From assembly GCA_024235855.1 (NCBI GenBank), contig JACKLN010000001.1:434001-498000 (forward strand): a stretch of DNA of 64,000 bases, in the 5' to 3' direction. Both the position numbers and the translations under genes were made by a program. Position 1 is the first letter of the stretch; each line of letters begins with the position of its first letter. This stretch comes from Burkholderiaceae bacterium (GTDB lineage Bacteria; Pseudomonadota; Gammaproteobacteria; Burkholderiales; Burkholderiaceae_C). This document shows, one piece after another, positions 28,801 to 35,483 of this stretch. A model generated the notes under the pieces. The model was given only the letters and a program-made list of their open reading frames with translations. It did no database searches and was not told the origin of the DNA.

Positions 28801-31800
28801 TCGCTGGCGACGATGCCGTAGCTGACCGTGCCGACGTTGAACCAGTAGTCCGTCGCCTCGCCGACCAGGCCGCCGGCGTAGTAGCCCCCGGACACCTGGC
28901 CGGTGGCGCGGCTGTCGCTGATCGTCGAGCCGGCGTAGTACCGGTACTGGCGGCCGACCAGACCCCCGGTCCGCCCCGAACCGTTGCTGTTGACGACGTC
29001 GCCGGTGGCGCTGCCGTTGTCCACGCCGATGTAGTCGAGGCGGCCGAACAGGCCACCGACTTCGCCATGCCCGCTCACGTCGCCGGAGGCGGAGACATTG
29101 CTCGGCGCCGCCACGCCGGGGTAGCCGCTGTAGTTGGCCACCAGACCGCCGGCGTTGCCGGCGCTCGACACGCGCCCGGTGGCGGCGTTGTCGGCGAACA
29201 CCATGCCGGGGTAGCTGCCGTAGCTGCCGGCCAGGCCGCCAGCGCGGTGAGAGGTCGAGCTGCCGCTGCTGTCCTGGGCCGTGACCGCGCCGCTGGCGCT
29301 GCTGCGCTCGACGCTGCCGGCGTCGATACGGCCGGCCAGACCACCACTGTCGGAACCGTTGGCATCGGCCAGCACGGCACCGCTGGCGCTGCTGTCGACG
29401 ATGCCGCCGCCGGCGGTGTACTGCGCGTAGTAGCCGACCAGACCCCCGGCGTAGACGGTGCCGCCGTTCGTGGACACCGCGGTGACCGCGCCGCTGGCTT
29501 CGCCGCGGTCGATCGACGTGTAGGTGGCATAGCCGACCAGGCCACCGACGTAGGTGCTGCCGCGCACGGTGCCGCTGGCGCTGCTGTTGACGATGCCGGT
29601 GTCGTTGCGGTTGGCCTGCCCCACGAGGCCGCCGGCGTAGCTGCCGGACGCGACCTGGCCGATGGCCTGGCTGTCGGCCAGGCGGGTGCCGTTCTGCCAC
29701 TGGCCGAACAGGCCGCCGGCGTAGCTGCCTGCGGTCACGTCGCCCTCGGCGCGCAGGTTGACCGCGTCGCCGGCATTGTTGCTGTAGCCGATCAGGCCCC
29801 CTGCCGAGCCGCTGGCGCCGGCAGTGACATTGCCGGTGGCCGTGAGCTGGCTCAAGGCGCCGTTGTGGTGCTGACCCAGCAGGCCACCCACGAAGCCGTT
29901 GCCGCCCGTCACCGTGCCGCTGGCCGTGCTGTTGCTCACGGCACCGTTGAGGTAGCCCGCGAGGCCGCCGATGTCGCCGTTGCCACCGGTCACGTCGCCG
30001 CTGGCGCTGCTGTCGGCGATCGCGCCCTGCACCTGACCCGCCAAGCCACCGACGTCGCCGTTGCCCCCGGTGACTGCACCGGTGGCCGAACTGGCGGTGA
30101 TGTCGCCGCCGCTGTAGCCCACCAGACCACCGGCGCCGCCGCTGTTGCCGGACTGCGTCACCGTCGCCGTCCCGGCCAGGCCGCTGATCGAGGCGGCGCG
30201 GCTGTTGCCGACGATGCCCCCGACCCAGGTCACGCCGCTGACCGACGTGGCCGTGGTCGACACGTCGTCCAGCACCGCGGTGCTGAAGTGGTAGCCGACG
30301 ACGCCTCCGGTGTTGCCGCCGCCGCTGACGTTGCCCGCGGCGGTGACGCCAGCGAGGCTGCCGGTCATGCCGTAGTAGCCGACCGCGCCGCCCACGCTGT
30401 AGCTGCCGGCATCGCTGCTGGTGACCGTGCCGGCGGCGGTGCTGGTGGCGATGCTGCCGGTGCCATTGGCAAAGCCCACGAGGCCGCCCGCGTCGCCGAA
30501 GCTGCTGACGTCGCCGCCGGCATCGCTGTCGACGATGGAGCCGGTGCTCGGCGAGAAGTAGCCCACCAGACCGCCGGTGTAGCGGCCACCGGAGACGTCG
30601 CCGGTGGCCAGGCCGCGTTCGATGCCCCCGCCACTGACATAGCCCACCAGGCCACCGATGGAACCGCTGGAGGTGGACGCCACCGACACGGTGCCGGTGG
30701 CGCTGACGTCCGTGAGGCTGCCGCTGCCGTCCTTCTGCCCCACCAGGCCGCCGGCGTTGACGCCGCCGGTGTCGCCGTCGGTGGTCACGCTGCCGCTGGC
30801 GCTGGCGTTGCTGATGGTGCCGGCGGTGCGGCCGACCAGGCCGCCGATGTAGACCGTGCCGGTGCCGGTGCTGCGCACGTCGGCGATGGCCGTCGCGTCG
30901 CTGATCGCCGGCGCATCGGCGTAGCCGACCAGGCCGCCAATCCAGCCCGCCGTGGCGGTGACCGTGGCGCCGCTGGGCGTGGCATCGCTGAGCGCGCCAT
31001 TGCTGTTGTAGTAGCCCACCAGGCCGCCGGTGGAGTTGCTGCCGCCGAGCACGTCACCCGAGGCGGTGACGGCCGTCATCTCGCCCGGCATGCCGTAGCG
31101 CCCCACCAGACCGCCGACATAGGTGCCGCCCGCGGCGGTCACGTCGCCGGTGGCACCGCTGCTCTGGATGCCGGTGCCGGCCGTGCCGCTGCTGGCCCAA
31201 CCCACGAGGCCGCCGGTCTCGGCGCCGCCGCTGACCGGCCCGCTGGCATTGCCACGCAGCAGCGTGCCGCCGTGGTTGTAGTAGCCCACCAGACCACCCA
31301 CCGCGCCGTTGTTGCCGGCATTGGCGACCGTGGCGGTGGAGGCCACGTCGGTGAAGCCGCCGCTGCCCTGCGCGCGGCCGACGAGGCCACCGACATCACC
31401 CAGGCCGCTGACCGTGCCGCTGGTGCTGCTGTTGCTCACGGGCCCGGCGCTGCGGCCGAACAGGCCGCCGGCCGCACCGCTGCTGCCGGTGGCCTCGACG
31501 ATGCCGCTGAAGCCCAGTCCGTCGGCCAGGCCGGAAGCGTCGCTGTAGCCCACCAGGCCGCCGACCCAGCGCGGGCCGCTGACCGTCTTCGTCTGCCCCA
31601 GCGGCACCACGCTGACCACACTGCCGGCCGCCAAGGCCACCGAACCGTTGCTGAGATACCCGATGACGCCGCCCGTCATCTGCCCGCCACTGACGTCGCC
31701 CGCGGCGGTGAGCGCCACGGGGCTCACCGAGCCGCCGTACTGCCCCACGGCACCGCCGACGTAGTTCGCGCCGTTCTCCGACCCGGTACTGGACACGGTG

Positions 31801-34800
31801 CCGGTGGCGCTGGCATCGGCCACGCCGCCCACGCCGCTGAGCACACCGACCAGGCCACCGGCCGAACCCGCACCGGTGACGTCGCCGCTGGCGCTGCCGT
31901 CGCTGAGCAGGTTGCCGTTGCTGGCGGCAAATCGGCCCACCAGGCCGCCAGTGGCAGTGCCGCCGCTGACGTTGCCGGTGGCGCTGCTGGCGGTGATGGC
32001 ACCGCCGGCCACCTGGCCGACCAGGCCACCGACGTCGCCATTGCCGCCGCCGTTGGCCGTGACGCTGCCACTGGCGCTGGACCCGGCGATGCTGCCGTTG
32101 AGGTAGCCGACCACACCGCCGGCCCCGCCGCTGGTGCCGGTGTGCGTCACGTCGACCGCGGACACCAGGCCGCTGACCGTGCTGCCCGTGCTGTAGCCCA
32201 CCAGGCCGCCCACCCAGCCGCGGCCTTCGATGCTGGTGATCGTGGTCGTCAGGCCGCTGAGGCTACCGTTGACGTGGTAGCCGATGACGCCGCCGGTCTG
32301 GGCACCGCCGTTCACGCTGCCGCTGGCCGCCACGTCGCTGACGCCGCCGTTGAGCGCGCTGTAGCCGATCGCGCCGCCGACGCTGTAGGTGCTGGTGGCG
32401 CTGCTGGCCACGTCACCGCTGGCGGTGCTGCCGGTGATGGTGCCGGTGCCGGTGGCGAAGCCGACCAGGCCGCCGGCGTCGCCGAAGCCGCTGACGTCGC
32501 CGCTGGCCGTGCTGTCTGACAGCGTGCCGGTGCTGGCGCTGTAGTAGCCGACCAGGCCGCCGGCGTAGAGGCCGCCGCTGACGGCGCCGTCGGCCTGAGC
32601 GCGGGTGATGCTGCCGAGGCTGCCGTTGCCGATCAAGCCGCCGGCACGAGTGGCGGAAGTCGAGGTCGAGGCGACGGTGACCGCGCCCGTGGCGGCCACG
32701 TCGGTGAAGCTGGCACTCGCGCCACCTTCGGCGCTGCCGACCAGGCCGCCGGCGTAGGCCTGGCCGGTGGCGTTGCTGGCGGAGACGCTGCCGCTGGCCG
32801 TGGCGTTGCTGACCGAGCCGCCGGTGCGCCCGGCCAGGCCGCCGACCCAGACGCCCGAGGTGCTGGTGGCCAGCACGTTGGCGTCGGCGGTGGCGTTGCT
32901 GATCGCGCCGCTGCCGCCATACCCCACCAGGCCGCCGGCATAGCGTGCCGCCGTCACGCTGGTGCCGGTGGCCGTGGCGTTGTCGATGGCCGCCGCGCCC
33001 GGCACATAACCCACCAGGCCGCCGGCGTAGGTGTTGCCGACGACGTCGCCTAACGCGTCGACACGCTCCAACGCGCCAACCAACCCGTACTGGCCGACCA
33101 AGCCACCCGCGGCCGTGCCGGTGCTGGTGACGGCGCCACTGGCGCTGCTGTCGGTGATGCCCACGCCGACCGCCGACGAGGCGGCCGACCCGACCAGGCC
33201 ACCGGCGGTGTCCGACCCGCTGACGCTGCCCGACGCCTGGCTGTTGGCGATGCCGCCGCCGGCCACGGGGGTGTAGCGGCCCACCAGGCCACCGGCCTCG
33301 TGGCCGCCGCTCACGTCGCCCGAGGCGCTGGCGTCGGCGATGGCGCTGCTGGACAGGCCCACCAGGCCGCCGACGTAGAAGCCGCTGTCGTTGGTGGACC
33401 CCACACGCAGCACGGCCGTGACGCTGCCGGTGGCGGCCACCTCGCTGAGGCTGCCACGTGCCGTGCTGCCGGCCAGGCCGCCGACGTAGGCGGTGCTGGT
33501 ATTGGTCTCGGCGGACACGGCACCCGCGGCGCTGCTGCGGCTGATGACCGCGGCCAGCGTGTCGTTGTTGTCGCCCACCAGGCCGCCGGCGCGCACCCCA
33601 CTGCTGCTGTCGTCGATGGCGGTGACGGCCACCGAGGCGTGCACGTTGTCGATCACGGTGCTGCCGGCCACCACGCCGGCCAGCGCGCCGGCCGCCTGGC
33701 TGCCCTCGACCGAGCCGCCAGAGAGCGTCACGTTCTCGATGCGCGCGTTCTGCACCGACGCGAACAGGCCGGTGGCATTGCTGGCGGGCGCGTCGACGAC
33801 CAGGCCCGTGATCGTGTGGCCCAGCCCCTGGAACTGGCCACGGAAGCTGTTGGCGTTGCTGATGCCGGTGGTGGCCTCGTTGCCGATGGGGCTGAAGCCG
33901 TCGACGGCACTGGCGCTGGCGTCCAGGTTGTCGGCCAGCGCGTAGCGGCCGGCCAGCGCCGTGGTGTCACCGTCGATGGCCTGCAGGTCGGCCAGCGTGC
34001 GGATCATCGTGTAGGCATTGCCGTCCAGCGTGAACGTGCTGTTGGCGCCCGGCAGGCGCACACGCACGCCGGTGTCCAGCGTGAAGGCGCCGCCGGCACC
34101 GGTGTTGACCACCAGACCGGCGCCGCCGCCGGTGGCGGTGATGTTCGCGTTGACCAGGACATGGCGCGATGCGGTCAGCGTCAGCACGGTGCTGGCCGTC
34201 CAGGACACATCGGCGTTGACCCGGATGTCGCCCGGCTCGGCGCCACCCGGCGCGGTCTCCAGTTCGACGTTGCCCAGGCCCAGGTTGCTGGCCAGCGTCA
34301 GCGCGCCGATGCTGGAGCCGTCGTTCGAGCCGCCGCCGGCGACGACGGTGAAGTCGGTGGGGTCGATGCGCCAGGTGCCGTGCGAGCCAACGTCCGACAG
34401 CGTGTTCACCCGCGTGCCGGTGGCGATGTGCACCTGCGCGGCCGAGGTGTCGACATGCCCGCCGCGGCCCTGCTCGGCGGTGGCGTCGATCTCGCCGGAC
34501 AGCGCCAGCGACCCGCTGGCCATGCCGCCCTGCACGGTGATGCGGCCCCCGTCGATGCGGCCGGCGCCGCGCGCCTGCAGCGTGCCGCTGGAAGCGACTC
34601 GGTCGCCGGTGATCCAGATCTCGCCGCCGCGGTCCTCCAGCGCGTCGGCACGCACCAGGCCACTGTTGTTGACCAGCGACTGCGCCACCGCCTCGGCCGA
34701 CGCTGCCGTCAGCCGCACGGTGCCGCCATCGGCCTGGACCCGGCCGCTGTTGAGCACGCTGCCGGCCATGCCAGGGTCCACCGCCGCCGAGATCAGGCCA

Positions 34801-35462
34801 TGGCCGCTGATGCTCACCGTGGCGGCACGCCCGGCCGCGAGCACCACGGAACCGGCGTCCACCGTGAGGCTGCCGCGGTTGTCCACCGTGGGTGCCAGCA
34901 GCGCCAGGTAGCCCCCGGCCTCGGCGGTGAGCTCGCCTTCGTTGACCACGGTGCCGTCGTCGTCACCGCTGAAGCGCAGCTCGCCGGCGGCGAAGTCGGC
35001 CTGCGACAGGTCCAGCGTGGTGGCCACCAGGCCACCCACGTCGACCCGGCTGCCGGGTGCGAACAGCACGCCGTAGGGGTTGCTCAGGAAGACCTGGCCG
35101 TTGGCCTGCAGCTGGCCGAAGATGCGCGACGCGGACTGGCCGGTGATGCGGTTGAGCGCGATCGAGTCGCGCCCGGGCTGCACGAAGCGCACGGTCGCGT
35201 CGCGGCCGATGTCGAAGCTCTGCCAGTCCAGGCCCAGGCGGCCGGTCTGCTGCGTGATCAGCAGCAGGTTGCCGGTCTGCGACAGCGTGCCGCTGCCCAC
35301 ACGCACCTGGCCGCCTTGCGGCAGGGCGCCGGCCGGCACCGCCGGCGCGGCCGGGGGCGGCGTCTGCGCCAGGCTCCAGCCGCAGAACGGCGCCAGCATC
35401 GAGGCCAGCAGGCGCGAGATGCGACGCTGGTGCGGCAGCAGGTTGGGGCGGTTCTGGGCCAT
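19797..35462 (-). CDS. giant TpsA-type filamentous haemagglutinin-like adhesin (TPS domain, GLUG and YDG/MBG repeats)
   Basis: One uninterrupted frame of 5,221 residues. The N-terminus has an extended signal region (1 to about 33, ending SLAQ). A TPS secretion domain (about 45-310) follows with SGTLSQTGNLLLITQQ, SIALNRITGQSASRIFG and FLSNPYGVLFAPGS, a variant of the usual NPNGI motif. About residues 490-2500 hold many GLUG-type repeats (GGLVGY variants). About 2500-4860 hold 26 YDG modules, recognised by VYDGT and GADAGNY motifs, followed by about three MBG-like modules. The end (LLRLPLLSIDPTLRRQLLSA) has no anchor motif. Expected role: a secreted beta-helical/Ig-like surface fibre for adhesion, aggregation or biofilm, exported by the adjacent TpsB. 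It ends overlapping the Slam-like gene. GGGGA lies about 10 nt before the ATG. Confidence 0.9.
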   Translation of the reverse strand: MAQNRPNLLPHQRRISRLLASMLAPFCGWSLAQTPPPAAPAVPAGALPQGGQVRVGSGTLSQTGNLLLITQQTGRLGLDWQSFDIGRDATVRFVQPGRDSIALNRITGQSASRIFGQLQANGQVFLSNPYGVLFAPGSRVDVGGLVATTLDLSQADFAAGELRFSGDDDGTVVNEGELTAEAGGYLALLAPTVDNRGSLTVDAGSVVLAAGRAATVSISGHGLISAAVDPGMAGSVLNSGRVQADGGTVRLTAASAEAVAQSLVNNSGLVRADALEDRGGEIWITGDRVASSGTLQARGAGRIDGGRITVQGGMASGSLALSGEIDATAEQGRGGHVDTSAAQVHIATGTRVNTLSDVGSHGTWRIDPTDFTVVAGGGSNDGSSIGALTLASNLGLGNVELETAPGGAEPGDIRVNADVSWTASTVLTLTASRHVLVNANITATGGGAGLVVNTGAGGAFTLDTGVRVRLPGANSTFTLDGNAYTMIRTLADLQAIDGDTTALAGRYALADNLDASASAVDGFSPIGNEATTGISNANSFRGQFQGLGHTITGLVVDAPASNATGLFASVQNARIENVTLSGGSVEGSQAAGALAGVVAGSTVIDNVHASVAVTAIDDSSSGVRAGGLVGDNNDTLAAVISRSSAAGAVSAETNTSTAYVGGLAGSTARGSLSEVAATGSVTAVLRVGSTNDSGFYVGGLVGLSSSAIADASASGDVSGGHEAGGLVGRYTPVAGGGIANSQASGSVSGSDTAGGLVGSAASSAVGVGITDSSASGAVTSTGTAAGGLVGQYGLVGALERVDALGDVVGNTYAGGLVGYVPGAAAIDNATATGTSVTAARYAGGLVGYGGSGAISNATADANVLATSTSGVWVGGLAGRTGGSVSNATASGSVSASNATGQAYAGGLVGSAEGGASASFTDVAATGAVTVASTSTSATRAGGLIGNGSLGSITRAQADGAVSGGLYAGGLVGYYSASTGTLSDSTASGDVSGFGDAGGLVGFATGTGTITGSTASGDVASSATSTYSVGGAIGYSALNGGVSDVAASGSVNGGAQTGGVIGYHVNGSLSGLTTTITSIEGRGWVGGLVGYSTGSTVSGLVSAVDVTHTGTSGGAGGVVGYLNGSIAGSSASGSVTANGGGNGDVGGLVGQVAGGAITASSATGNVSGGTATGGLVGRFAASNGNLLSDGSASGDVTGAGSAGGLVGVLSGVGGVADASATGTVSSTGSENGANYVGGAVGQYGGSVSPVALTAAGDVSGGQMTGGVIGYLSNGSVALAAGSVVSVVPLGQTKTVSGPRWVGGLVGYSDASGLADGLGFSGIVEATGSSGAAGGLFGRSAGPVSNSSTSGTVSGLGDVGGLVGRAQGSGGFTDVASTATVANAGNNGAVGGLVGYYNHGGTLLRGNASGPVSGGAETGGLVGWASSGTAGTGIQSSGATGDVTAAGGTYVGGLVGRYGMPGEMTAVTASGDVLGGSNSTGGLVGYYNSNGALSDATPSGATVTATAGWIGGLVGYADAPAISDATAIADVRSTGTGTVYIGGLVGRTAGTISNASASGSVTTDGDTGGVNAGGLVGQKDGSGSLTDVSATGTVSVASTSSGSIGGLVGYVSGGGIERGLATGDVSGGRYTGGLVGYFSPSTGSIVDSDAGGDVSSFGDAGGLVGFANGTGSIATSTAAGTVTSSDAGSYSVGGAVGYYGMTGSLAGVTAAGNVSGGGNTGGVVGYHFSTAVLDDVSTTATSVSGVTWVGGIVGNSRAASISGLAGTATVTQSGNSGGAGGLVGYSGGDITASSATGAVTGGNGDVGGLAGQVQGAIADSSASGDVTGGNGDIGGLAGYLNGAVSNSTASGTVTGGNGFVGGLLGQHHNGALSQLTATGNVTAGASGSAGGLIGYSNNAGDAVNLRAEGDVTAGSYAGGLFGQWQNGTRLADSQAIGQVASGSYAGGLVGQANRNDTGIVNSSASGTVRGSTYVGGLVGYATYTSIDRGEASGAVTAVSTNGGTVYAGGLVGYYAQYTAGGGIVDSSASGAVLADANGSDSGGLAGRIDAGSVERSSASGAVTAQDSSGSSTSHRAGGLAGSYGSYPGMVFADNAATGRVSSAGNAGGLVANYSGYPGVAAPSNVSASGDVSGHGEVGGLFGRLDYIGVDNGSATGDVVNSNGSGRTGGLVGRQYRYYAGSTISDSRATGQVSGGYYAGGLVGEATDYWFNVGTVSYGIVASEASGDVTNAYIAGGLVGYYYGGYGSGADANTPSDLGIRDSQASGAVQARYTAGGLVGSMASYGGIVGSRASGNVTLTAEGSGSIAGGLVGELTAYSGIAGDGRIQQSTASGSVTLASGTGPGVDDNYSELLFGGLAGRLSGPNATAVVVSDSYATGAVTVIADGGRVRAGGLVGSSDSSLERAYATGAVTGTGLEASRAVGGLVGQVRRDGVTAAASYWATDASGQATSAVGTASTVAAMRDPTTFDGWDIATAGGSTAIWRQYEGQSLPLLRRFLTPLTLTLDDVSREYDGTAGLGSGTLDFGGVLVDNPGAIVVDGAAVDVGNYAISAGNLVSTQGGYDLDISGSGTLTITPRTLSLTGVVLDKVYDGTTTATLATSPAFGNLVAGEDLLFVPGGGFAAAFADRHAGVDKTVVLSGSYGIADGTVGKASNYSLPGGLATTATITPKPVTVGAITAVDRVYDGTTVVSVNAAAGTLGGVIAGDVVAFDPDSVTTGSIPDKNVGTRPVTVVGATLTGADAGNYTITGLDGITVQITPKALTLDGLAARDRVYNTGTIVSIDTSGATLTGVVAGDLVLPQTSGVYGEMADKHVGVGKPVDIIGAGLRGPDALNYTVTPGAVTVDISPYQLTVYLAHQGSSSRVYDGTASAATYWPTYWYSGDDITVNATSIGYADKNVAYNGSGQVVAKTITASGLTLSGADAGNYTLQNTTATLQGTITPKPLTVTGVAAVDRVYDGTVNVQVDIGSAAVDTGGVIAGDTVSVLVPGGGTVTGLMADKHAGNDKAVTVPGLSLSGADAGNYTITGSGGGVTVDIARRDLTATYTGQDKVYDGSPYALVTATLDAVVAGDAVSQYINDYCSYIYYGCAVYTDPGGTPASYTANRHAGTDKPIVVVYNALLGNDAANYRLLNPTGSATPSDVTPKPVTLAFNGDSKVYDGTVAATVTLNRSGSGIVGGDTVDTTQSAAFTGDGAKNVGAGKPIAVADILLSGTHAGNYTVLNDTATTSGSVTARPVVLTGIEATSRAYDGTTTVAVSAPGAIGSSGFVDGDVVSVVQPPEGLSTGTIATPDVGSAKPVTVTGLTLAGADAGNYLIDPAASGITVDITPRLLTPSFDGLTKVYDGGVTASVVSTTAGIVDGDVLVFSQLALFTGAGAKNVGTGKPIAVSDIRLSGADAGNYALASTTAQATGDVTPKPVAPLYTGGSRVYDGVDNRSAPVTGDSLGFVNTDTVGLGQTALFTGDGSAGAGKAVSVTDIVLVGPDAANYTLTATTASATATVTPRPIRVAGVTAIDRVYDGTTTVQVNVTGASVDTSTVIAGDDVDIALPPEGISTGSVADRFVGNNKTVTISGAVLTGAAAGNYQIVGATGLVVDITPRTLTAVYTAADKVYDGTASATIAATTADLLGVDAGGVAILASGVFSDGRHAGADKSVTISGGFLSGAFAGNYTLANTSGSTTADITPRPLTLSYAGGERVYDGTVAAPVTGTLGNRIGGDVLTLTQTAVFTGDGAKTVGNAKPIAISGIVLGGADAGNYVLPADTASATGRVTPRPVVVEGLEGVQAVDRVYDGTLLVDVDVPGGISGTPRAGDLIAGDDVLLSLPPPGTAVGRMADRHAGTDKPVLVDGLGLSGADAGNYVISAASGVTVDITPLTISAAYAGIDRVYDGSTNAPVAVTLAGVLAGDVLSGSASGLFTDGKNVGVNKPVAVSGGQLIGLDAGNYRLDNTSGGTTASVTPRSVTAVYAGGTRVYDGGTAAPVTGSVDGMVAGDSLLLSQSAVFSDGKNVGDAKPVAVSGIALSGTDAGNYQLTGDTATTTASVTPRPVVIEGLSVSAEGREYDGTTTVTVQVSAVDGAGPRPGDLIAGDDVSVLVPPSGTTTGQMADKHAGADKAIVVDGLGLAGADAGNYLIVGSAGLTVDIAPRTLTVSWAGVSRVYDGTDLASAIGSGDRVVAGDDLIIAGSGVFEAGRHAGTGLAVRIDTSTLGGADAANYVLANPTGTALADITPKLLTVTYSGGTRVYDGTVAAPVSGLLAGLIDGDAVTLAQTAVFTGAGAKNVGTDKAVAVSAITLQGTDAGNYVTDVDSATSTASVTPRPVVLEGLTASATSREYDGTTAVVVDLVAVGGVAPRAGDLIVGDDVGVTVPGTGQTLGHMADKHVGTGKAVVIDGLGLTGADAANYVIEGVQGVSVDITPRTLTAVWVGVDKVYDGTAAGTATGSGDRTVAGDELVFSASGVFAAGRNAGNGLLLSFDNGTLGGADAGNYQLLNPSGSVTASILPRTVTAMYTGVDKVYDGTTVAQVSGVLDGAIDGDVLTLTQTAVFSGGRNAGAGKAVSVGGITLGGDDAANYVLADTTASTTASITPRPLTVTGLGGLSAVDREYDGTLVVALNGALEGTAGLDGLVSGDDVSLGVGGLVPTQGLMLDKHVGTDKGVVIEGLSLSGADALNYVLADTLGLTVTITPRTLTASGLAAMGRVYDGTTRVALDTSAAALTGAVAGDDLSLRLDGATASMADKHVGVDKAVVLDGAALDGADAGNYRLVADGDLRVTITPRTLQVSASAAGKVYDGSTAANVTVTDDRLDGDALTLGTSASFASAGAGVGKAVTVGLTLGGDDAANYLLLADTLALTADIERRALELAAPTLAKDYGDAIVLDGSEFVAIGLVAGETIGRVQFASDGLAATAAAGSYTLNIGDAQGGSFDPANYVLSYRAAALLVSPRPLTLTALLQSRVYGDLFAFGDGSYSIGGRGLANGETLGSVDIDSAGAAARAGVGVYDITIGNAGGGSFSAANYAITYEGGTLTVTPRPLTVATQSVVRFADEPNPASFGYALGGAGLASGDVLAGVLQPVPPGSVGAPGGSIFELRPTGLDFASGSAANYAVSYVSGLLIVLPTPPRIDDPDGGTTGGDTQFAVVLDPATLARAEDALRRSSAALGGTGGSEPGAAGGNAGPAELDAEAAAVIAALLRGETQQVSLPVLLRLPLLSIDPTLRRQLLSAVTTP
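20130..20889 (-). repeat. three MBG-like modules at the adhesin C-terminus
   Basis: Three consecutive modules of about 80 residues with the pattern K/R-x-Y-G-D, then NGETLGSVDIDSAGA or related text, and a repeated SAANYAITYEGGTLTVTPR block. These match the MBG_2-type Ig-like modules that commonly cap YDG arrays. The third (FADEPNPASFGYALGGAGLA) is the most divergent and leads into a Pro/Gly-rich end. Confidence 0.7.
20890..27960 (-). repeat. array of 26 YDG-type modules in the adhesin
   Basis: I counted 26 occurrences of the Y-D-G (one Y-N) start motif, each followed 60-75 residues later by GADAGNY or a variant and by TPR/TPK-x-L/V before the next module. Modules average about 90 residues (about 272 bp). 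The part from about 21,660 to 24,930 shows a higher-order period of three modules. Such modules are Ig-like beta-sandwiches that extend an adhesin from the surface. Confidence 0.85.
28000..33990 (-). repeat. GLUG-type repeat region in the adhesin
   Basis: About 2,000 residues made of short repeats of the form GGLVGY-x(5-10)-I-S/D-S-x-A-S/T-G-x-V-S/T, many tens of copies with 20-30 residue spacing. GLUG repeats are predicted to form a right-handed beta-helix or solenoid. A longer block of about 660 residues is present twice, offset by about 2.0 kb. Confidence 0.85.
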
Positions 35463-35483
35463 GGCGCGGGTCCCCGGTGTCCG

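Noticed and set aside
21258..32519. Very long plus-strand open frames (about 1,490 and 2,230 codons) opposite the adhesin gene, and a further one at 33300-37313
   Set aside because: Their translations are His/Arg/Ala/Gly/Val-rich low-complexity mirrors of the repeated GC-rich sense codons, with no domain-like sequence. They are artefacts of codon bias and repetition on the sense strand.
28000..33990. Regularly spaced short repeats that could suggest a CRISPR array or satellite DNA
   Set aside because: The repeats are degenerate, in frame and translate into GLUG motifs; there are no identical repeats with unique spacers and no cas genes.
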